64,000 nt of DNA, taken from assembly GCF_007827595.1 (NCBI RefSeq), contig NZ_VISR01000004.1:248001-312000 (forward strand). The letters run 5' to 3'. The translations under genes were made by a program, and so were the position numbers. The stretch comes from Streptomyces sp. BK340. Its GTDB lineage: Bacteria; Actinomycetota; Actinomycetes; Streptomycetales; Streptomycetaceae. Below, in pieces: positions 59,149-64,000 of this stretch. Every line of letters begins with the position of its first letter. The stretch's first letter is position 1. The notes under the pieces are model-generated. The model did no database searches, was not told the origin of the DNA, and was given only the letters and a program-made list of their open reading frames with translations.

Positions 59149-59753
59149 GTGCGACCCTCCTCCTCGCCCGCCACGGCCAGACCGTCTGGCACGCCGAGAA
59201 CCGGTACGCCGGGGTGAGCGACGTGGCCCTGACCGACACGGGGCGCGCCCAGGCCGAGGCGCTGGGCCGCTGGGCCGCGGTCCACCCCGTGGACGCGATC
59301 TGGACCTCGCCCCTGTCCCGGGCGATCGCCACCGCCGAGCCGGCCTGCCGGGCCCTCGGCCTCACTCCGCATCGCGAAGCCGGCCTGCGGGAATGCGACT
59401 TCGGGGTGGTGGAGGGCCGTACGCTGGCCGAGTTCGAGGCCGAGGACCCGCAGGCGGCGCAGGCCTTCCGCGTCGATCCGGTGGCGCACCCCTTCCCCGG
59501 CGCCGAGGATCCACGCGCCGCCGCGGCCCGGGGAACGGCCGCCCTGCGCCGGATCGCGGCCGCGCACCCGGACGAGCGGGTCCTCGTCGTCGCCCACAAC
59601 ACCCTGCTCCGACTGGTGCTGTGCTCGCTCCTGCACATCCCGGTGGGGGAGTACCGCCGCGTCCTGCCGCGGTTGCGCAACGCGGCGGTGAGCGAGATCC
59701 GCGTCACGGAGTACGGTGCCGCGCTGCTGTCGCTCAACATCCCCTGCGAGTGA
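59145..59753 (+). CDS. Histidine phosphatase (phosphoglycerate-mutase superfamily)
   Basis: A 202-residue protein with LLLARHGQTVWHAENRYAG (RHG motif, His nucleophile), SPLSRAIATAEPACRALG and the second His in RVLVVAHNTLLRLVLCS. It removes phosphate from a small substrate, perhaps a sugar phosphate. The ATGA overlap with the FGGY kinase indicates a joint role in sugar-phosphate handling, possibly removing excess phosphorylated substrate. Confidence 0.93.
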   Translation: MSATLLLARHGQTVWHAENRYAGVSDVALTDTGRAQAEALGRWAAVHPVDAIWTSPLSRAIATAEPACRALGLTPHREAGLRECDFGVVEGRTLAEFEAEDPQAAQAFRVDPVAHPFPGAEDPRAAAARGTAALRRIAAAHPDERVLVVAHNTLLRLVLCSLLHIPVGEYRRVLPRLRNAAVSEIRVTEYGAALLSLNIPCE

Positions 59754-59757
59754 CCGG

Positions 59758-59910
59758 TCACGGGTGTGGCAGCAGCCCCCGCTCCATCGCGACGACCACC
59801 GCCCGGGTGCGGTCGTTGACGCCCAACTTGGCGAACAGGCGCAGCAGATGCGTCTTGACGGTGGCCTCGGAGATGACGAGCCGACGGCCGATCTCGGCAT
59901 TGTCTGCCGA
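59758..59910 (-). pseudogene. Truncated LuxR/NarL-type response-regulator output domain
   Basis: The fragment SADNAEIGRRLVISEATVKTHLLRLFAKLGVNDRTRAVVVAMERGLLPHP is a complete NarL-type HTH, but nothing of the receiver domain precedes it, and upstream sequence changes to noise and the sodF terminator. It is a 3' relic of a lost response-regulator gene. Confidence 0.65.
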
Positions 59911-59975
59911 CGCCCGGGCACAGCGCCACGAACAGCAGCCAGCCGACGAGCGCCCGCCACCCTCGGGGTGGGGAA

Positions 59976-60006
59976 GACCCCCGCGAGTCACGTCCTCGCG
60001 GGGGTC
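59976..60006 (-). terminator. Hairpin terminator after sodF
   Basis: A perfect 12-base stem GACCCCCGCGAG/CTCGCGGGGGTC with a 7-base loop lies 68 bases past the sodF stop. Confidence 0.7.
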
Positions 60007-60073
60007 CTCTCTCATCCGCCTGCCGACGTGAACGGTGAGAAGACGATCACGAGGCAGGACGACTCCGGGTGCC

Positions 60074-60721
60074 TCAGGGGGCGAGCAGGAGCACGTCCGT
60101 GCGGGACTTCGCCGCCGCGTACCGCCGGGCCACGTCCTGCCAGTCGACGACCTGCCACATCGCCTCGACGAAGTCCACCTTCTGGTTGCGGTACTGGAGG
60201 TAGAAGGCGTGCTCCCAGGCGTCGAAGACCAGGATCGGGGTCGAGCCCTGACCGACGTTGCCCTGGTGGTCGTAGACCTGCTCGACGATCAGCCGCCCGC
60301 TCAGCGGCTCGTACGCCAGCACGCCCCAGCCCGAACCCTGGGTGGTGGCCGCCGCCTTGGACAGCTGCGTCCTGAACGCCGCGAAGGATCCGAAGGACTC
60401 CTTGACCGCCTCCGCCAGCTCGCCCACCCCGTCCTGCGCCAGCGGCTCGCCGCCGCCGTCCTTCGGGCCGGTCATGTTCTGCCAGTAGATGCTGTGCAGG
60501 ATGTGCCCGGAGAGGTGGAAGGCCAGGTTCTTCTCCAGGCCGTTGACCGCCCCCCACGACTCCTTGTCCCGCGCCTCGGCGAGCTGCTCCAGCGTGTCGT
60601 TGGCGCCCTTCACATAGGCCGCGTGGTGCTTGTCGTGGTGCAGCTCGATGATCTCGGGGCTGATCACCGGCGCGAGCGCGGAGTAGTCGTAGGGCAGGTC
60701 GGGCAGCGTGTAGACGGGCAT
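60074..60721 (-). CDS. sodF: Iron superoxide dismutase
   Basis: A 215-residue enzyme. Metal ligands are the His in IELHHDKHH (His28), His in GHILHSIYW (about 76), Asp and His in [10 protein letters not shown]. Tyr/Trp of the active site (YALQY.., WGAVNG) fit Fe/Mn SOD. It removes superoxide in the cytoplasm. In S. coelicolor sodF is repressed by the nickel sensor Nur when nickel supports the Ni-SOD; the perfect Nur-type site directly upstream of this gene (60746-60762) shows the same control. GGGG/GAAGGGGACC precedes the ATG. Confidence 0.96.
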   Translation of the reverse strand: MPVYTLPDLPYDYSALAPVISPEIIELHHDKHHAAYVKGANDTLEQLAEARDKESWGAVNGLEKNLAFHLSGHILHSIYWQNMTGPKDGGGEPLAQDGVGELAEAVKESFGSFAAFRTQLSKAAATTQGSGWGVLAYEPLSGRLIVEQVYDHQGNVGQGSTPILVFDAWEHAFYLQYRNQKVDFVEAMWQVVDWQDVARRYAAAKSRTDVLLLAP

Positions 60722-60745
60722 GGGCGGTCCCCTTCGAACCTCTTA

Positions 60746-60762
60746 TTGCAAAGAGCTTGCAA
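60746..60762 (-). promoter_or_regulatory. Nur box (nickel-dependent repressor operator) of sodF
   Basis: TTGCAA-AGAGC-TTGCAA lies 25 bases upstream of the sodF start codon. It is exactly the TTGCAA-N5-TTGCAA site I recall as the Nur consensus in S. coelicolor. Bound Nur-Ni would shut off sodF. Confidence 0.88.
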
Positions 60763-60779
60763 CTACACGCTAGCAACAA

Positions 60780-60812
60780 AAAGACCCCCGCGGGTGCACC
60801 GCGGGGGTCTTT
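60780..60812 (-). terminator. Rho-independent terminator after the amino-acid permease
   Basis: A perfect 13-base stem AAAGACCCCCGCG/CGCGGGGGTCTTT with loop GGTGCAC; on the minus strand it ends in TTTTT. It is only 17 bases upstream of the Nur box. Confidence 0.85.
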
Positions 60813-60841
60813 CAGGACGGGCTCGAAGGGGAGGGGCGAGG

Positions 60842-62233
60842 TCAGGACCGGGCCCGCACCCGCTGCCACACGTACCCCACGACCGCCAGGAACAACGTCA
60901 TCCCGCCGGTCGAGTACAGCTGGACCCGGGTCCCCTGCTCCCGGGCCATCAGCACGAAGATCGCCGCCATGCCCGCCAGCGCGACCCACGTCAGGAACGG
61001 GAACGCCCACATGCGGACGACCAGCTTCTCCGGCGCCTCCCGCTCCACGCGCCGCCGCAGCAGCAGCTGGGAGACGGCGATGAAGATCCAGACGACCAGG
61101 ATGACCGCGCCGATCATGTTCAGCAGCCAGGGGAAGACGTCGTCGGGCCGCCAGTAGCTCAGCAGCACGCACACGAAGCCGAAGACCGAGGAGACGAGGA
61201 CGGCGATGCGCGGGACACCGCCGGAGACCTTCGCCAGGACCTTGGGACCCTGACCGCGCTCCACCAGCGAGTAGGCGATGCGCGAGGAGCCGTAGATGTT
61301 GGCGTTCATCGCCGAGAGCAGGGCGACCAGCACGACGACCTTCATCACCTGGCCGGCGCCGGGAATGCCCAGGTGGTCGAGGGCGGCGACGTACGGGCCC
61401 TTGTCCGGGTCCGCGATGTCCTTCGAGTCCCACGGGACCAGCGTGACCACGACCGCCATGGAGCCGACGTAGAACAGCGCGATGCGCCACATCGCCGTAC
61501 GGACCGCGCCCGCCACGCCCTTGACCGGGTTCTCGGACTCGGCGGCCGCGATCGTGACCGTCTCCAGGCCGCCGTAGGCGAAGACGGAGGCGAGCAGACC
61601 GATGACCAGACCCTCGCCGCCGTGCGGGAAGAAGTCGGTGAGGTTGGAGGCGCCCGGGGAGTCCGTGCCGGGGAGCACGCCGGCGATGGCCAGCCCGCCC
61701 AGGACCAGGAAGAGGCTGATCGCGCCGACCTTCAGCGCCGCGAACCAGAACTCGAACTCGCCGAAGTTCTTCACCGCGGCCAGGTTCGCCCCGCAGAACA
61801 CCAGCATGAACAGGGCGACCCAGGCCCACTGCGGGGTGCCCGGCAGCCAGCCGGTGACGATCTTCGCGGCGGCGATGCCCTCCAGGCCGACGGCCGTGCA
61901 CAGCAGGACCCAGAAGGACCAGCCCGCCGTGAAGCCCGCCCAGGGGCCCATCGCCCGCTCGGCGTGCGCCGAGAAGGAACCCGAGGAGGGGTGGGCGGCG
62001 GACATCTCGCCGAGCATCCGCATCACCAGCATCACCAGGAGGCCGGAGAGAGCGAAGGCGATCACGATGGACGGTCCGGCGGCGGCGATACCGGCGCCGG
62101 AGCCGACGAACAGGCCCGCGCCGATCACACCGCCGAGGGCGATCATCGACAGGTGGCGCTGCTTGAGGCCGTGGGACAGGGAGACGCCGTCCTGCTGCTG
62201 CGGTGGCGTCTCGGTGGTGGTGTTGCTGGGCAT
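60842..62233 (-). CDS. Amino-acid permease (APC superfamily)
   Basis: A 463-residue protein with 12 helices and the AAT-type start QRHLSMIALGGVIGAGLFVGSG (substrate-binding GVIGAGLF), the unwound helix-6 region GLLASVFAYGGLETVTIAAAESENPVKGV. AAEXENP is typical of the GABA/lysine/histidine permease group. ATG 62233 starts MPSNTTTET. It imports amino acids by proton symport. The closest specific substrate (GABA, lysine, asparagine or others) cannot be decided. Confidence 0.92.
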   Translation of the reverse strand: MPSNTTTETPPQQQDGVSLSHGLKQRHLSMIALGGVIGAGLFVGSGAGIAAAGPSIVIAFALSGLLVMLVMRMLGEMSAAHPSSGSFSAHAERAMGPWAGFTAGWSFWVLLCTAVGLEGIAAAKIVTGWLPGTPQWAWVALFMLVFCGANLAAVKNFGEFEFWFAALKVGAISLFLVLGGLAIAGVLPGTDSPGASNLTDFFPHGGEGLVIGLLASVFAYGGLETVTIAAAESENPVKGVAGAVRTAMWRIALFYVGSMAVVVTLVPWDSKDIADPDKGPYVAALDHLGIPGAGQVMKVVVLVALLSAMNANIYGSSRIAYSLVERGQGPKVLAKVSGGVPRIAVLVSSVFGFVCVLLSYWRPDDVFPWLLNMIGAVILVVWIFIAVSQLLLRRRVEREAPEKLVVRMWAFPFLTWVALAGMAAIFVLMAREQGTRVQLYSTGGMTLFLAVVGYVWQRVRARS

Positions 62234-62354
62234 GGGCGCGGCTCGTCCCGTCCATGAGGGTGGCAAAAACGCCCACAGTCTGGGCGGCCCGTCCGCTCAC
62301 GCGGACAGGCGGCCCAGTATGCGGACAACCCCTTTACGGAGGGTGAAGGCGACG

Positions 62355-63245
62355 TTACGCGGCCACGGGTGTGTAGTGCGAGGCGTCACCCTCGATCGAG
62401 TAGCTCTCCTTGCCCTCGATTCCGACCGGGATGTCACCGGCGACGGTCACCCGGTGCAGCCGGCGCGGCCGGCCGTCGTAGTTGTCGATGGCGTAGTGCT
62501 GGGTGATGCGGTTGTCGAAGAGGACCAGCTGGTTCGGGGACCAGCGCCAGCGCAGGATGTTCTCCGGACGGGTGACGTACGCCTGGAGCAGGTCGAGGAT
62601 CCTGCGGGACTCGCCCACCGACAGGCCGACGATCCGCTGAGCGAACCCGCCGATGAACAGCCCGCGTTCACCGGTCAGCGGGTGGACGCGGACCACCGGG
62701 TGCGCGGTGCGGTACGTGATGGACGTGAACTGGGCGCGCTGGGCGGCCTTCTCCTCGTCGATCTCCTCGGCCGGCACCGCGTAGTCGTAGTCGTTGGTGT
62801 GCTCGGCCCACAGGGTGTCGGCGAGCCGGCGCAGCGGCTCGGGCAGGTCGCGGTAGGCGGCCGCCGCGTTGGCGATCAGGGTCTCGCCGCCGTACGGCGG
62901 GACGGTGATCGAGCGCAGGGTGCTGGCCTGCGGCGGGTTGAGGACGAAGGTGACGTCCGTGTGCCAGTGGTTGGCGCGGCCCCGCTCGCTGTCCACGGGC
63001 AGCACGTTGGGGGCACCCTCGACGGCGCCGACCGTCGGGTGGGCGGTGGTCAGGTCGCCGAGATGGCGGGCGAAGGCCTGCTGGCCCGCGTCGTCGAGGT
63101 TCACGTCGTCGAAGACGAGCGCCTTGTGGACGTTCAGGGCCTCGCGGATCGCGGCGGCCTCCTCGGCAGCGAGCGGCCGGGAGATGTCGACGCCGGAGAC
63201 CCGGGCGCCGATGCGTGCGGTGACCTTGGTGATCTCGATGGACAT
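62355..63245 (-). CDS. TauD/TfdA-family Fe(II)/2-oxoglutarate dioxygenase
   Basis: A 296-residue protein with the HxD metal site NHWHTDVTFVLNPP (about residues 94-97), the distal His in RITQHYAIDNY and the 2-oxoglutarate-binding Arg in GRPRRLHRVTVAG. Family members oxidise taurine, alkyl sulfonates or 2,4-D-like compounds, releasing sulfite or phenols. It lies next to a flavin monooxygenase on the same strand (gap 14 bases), which often works in sulfonate/sulfur scavenging. ATG 63245 with AAAGGACC upstream. Confidence 0.93.
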   Translation of the reverse strand: MSIEITKVTARIGARVSGVDISRPLAAEEAAAIREALNVHKALVFDDVNLDDAGQQAFARHLGDLTTAHPTVGAVEGAPNVLPVDSERGRANHWHTDVTFVLNPPQASTLRSITVPPYGGETLIANAAAAYRDLPEPLRRLADTLWAEHTNDYDYAVPAEEIDEEKAAQRAQFTSITYRTAHPVVRVHPLTGERGLFIGGFAQRIVGLSVGESRRILDLLQAYVTRPENILRWRWSPNQLVLFDNRITQHYAIDNYDGRPRRLHRVTVAGDIPVGIEGKESYSIEGDASHYTPVAA

Positions 63246-63259
63246 GTGCGCTGGTCCTT

Positions 63260-64000
63260 TCACACGAGGGAAGCGGTGTACTGGTTGGCGGGGCGGGGGA
63301 GGCCGTAGCGCTCCCGCAGGGTCTGGCGGGGGCGGCCGTCGTACTCGGTGCGGAGCAGGCCGCGGGTGCGCAGGACCGGTACGACGTGCTCGACGAACGC
63401 CTCCAGACCGGAGGGCAGCACGGCCGGCATGATGTTGAAGCCGTCGGCGGCGCCCTGCGTGAACCAGGTCTCGATCTGGTCGGCGACCTGTTCGGGCGTC
63501 CCGGCGAAGGTGAGGTGCCCGCGTCCGCCGCCGAGCCGCCCGATCAGCTGCCGTACGGTCAGCCGCTCGCGCCGGGCCAGCTCCACGATGAGCGTGTAGC
63601 GGCTCTTGGCGCCCTCGACGGCGGACTCGGGCGGCAGGTCGGCCGGGAGCTGCGCGTCCAACTCCAGTGTTCCCGGGGTGAGCTGCAGCAGGCTCTCCAG
63701 GCGGCCCACCCCGTGGTCGTACACGATGTGGTCCTCCAGCAGCCGCTCGGCGGCCCGCGCCTCGGCCTCCGTCGAACCGATCACCGGGACGATGCCGGGC
63801 AGCACCTTGATGTGGTCGGGGTCCCTTCCCTCCTGTGCGGTCAGGGACTTGAGGTCGCCGTAGAAGGCCTGGGCGTCCCGCAGTGTCTGCTGGGCGGTGA
63901 ACACCGCCTCCGCGTACCGGGCCGCGAACCGCTTGCCGTCCTCCGAGGAGCCCGCCTGCACGAGAAGGGGGTAACCCTGGGGGGAGCGAGGTACGTTGAG
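63260..64000 (-). CDS. FMN-dependent LLM-class monooxygenase, C-terminal part (runs off the window)
   Basis: The last 246 codons are inside the window; the 5' end is beyond it. The sequence starts LNVPRSPQGYPLLVQAGSSEDGKRFAARYAEAVFT, the GxxP/QAG.S..G..FA..YAE region of the NtaA/SnaA/DszA group, and continues KVLPGIVPVIGSTEAEARAAERLLEDHI. These enzymes use FMNH2 from a partner reductase to oxidise thiophene, sulfonate or aminopolycarboxylate substrates. It is upstream of the TauD gene, so a sulfur-scavenging operon is likely. Confidence 0.85.
   Translation of the reverse strand, partial: LNVPRSPQGYPLLVQAGSSEDGKRFAARYAEAVFTAQQTLRDAQAFYGDLKSLTAQEGRDPDHIKVLPGIVPVIGSTEAEARAAERLLEDHIVYDHGVGRLESLLQLTPGTLELDAQLPADLPPESAVEGAKSRYTLIVELARRERLTVRQLIGRLGGGRGHLTFAGTPEQVADQIETWFTQGAADGFNIMPAVLPSGLEAFVEHVVPVLRTRGLLRTEYDGRPRQTLRERYGLPRPANQYTASLV

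Overview
This 64 kb window is very GC-rich. Its genes have strong third-position GC bias, GTG and ATG starts preceded by AGGAG-type ribosome binding sites, many twin-arginine and lipoprotein signals, and many short hairpin terminators. All of this points to a Streptomyces chromosome. From memory, the gene order (csnR-like ROK regulator, mscS, HNH, malQ, pepN, asd, ECF sigma, subtilisin, sodF, amino-acid permease) runs parallel to the S. coelicolor segment around SCO2657 down to SCO2631, so most of the window looks like core chromosome. That synteny is recollection, not a search.

Layout. (1) 1-10.9 kb is core-like: a sugar-binding lipoprotein (cut by the window edge) behind a ROK repressor with a perfect 15-bp operator-like palindrome, a secreted protein, a Uma2-fold protein, an MscS channel, an HNH nuclease, a padR-ABC-permease operon, and malQ preceded by a tightly coupled 84-residue repeat peptide. 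(2) 10.9-25.9 kb is accessory in character: a TnpB-type relic, a TetR/flavin monooxygenase pair with an array of 14-bp operator-like units, a 1116-residue membrane-anchored NACHT NTPase with an embedded formylglycine-generating-enzyme-like module, a MarR/MFS pair with a perfect 26-bp operator, a DMT exporter, a second DMT exporter split by a complete IS200/IS605 element (tnpA and tnpB), a LysR regulator, and two decayed pseudogenes. (3) 26-48 kb returns to core-like genes: M14 peptidase, two paralogous M1 aminopeptidases 18 kb apart, asd, an ECF sigma factor coupled to a probable membrane anti-sigma factor, a large secreted subtilisin, CGNR/VOC/PPOX/NUDIX genes, a Tat-exported metallophosphoesterase, a beta-lactamase-fold hydrolase, a glycosyltransferase, GNAT, an AbiEi/DUF559-like protein and a DsbA-fold protein. 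(4) 48.7-59.8 kb is a carbohydrate or polyol gene cluster: solute-binding lipoprotein, two permeases, two different ATPases, a DeoR regulator, a 2-hydroxyacid dehydrogenase and an FGGY kinase in one long overlapping operon, with a second FGGY kinase and a phosphatase divergent from it. (5) 59.8-64 kb has a truncated LuxR relic, sodF with a perfect Nur-type operator (nickel control), an amino-acid permease, a TauD-type dioxygenase and the end of a flavin monooxygenase.

The most interesting object is the NACHT protein at 13970-17320. It sits in the accessory segment and combines two transmembrane helices, a NACHT core, a degenerate sulfatase-modifying-factor-like fold and a leucine/alanine helical quasi-repeat tail. 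It is a plausible, not proven, antiphage or signalling STAND protein. The intact IS605-type insertion also gives a directly readable prediction for the target motif and guide of its TnpB nuclease.
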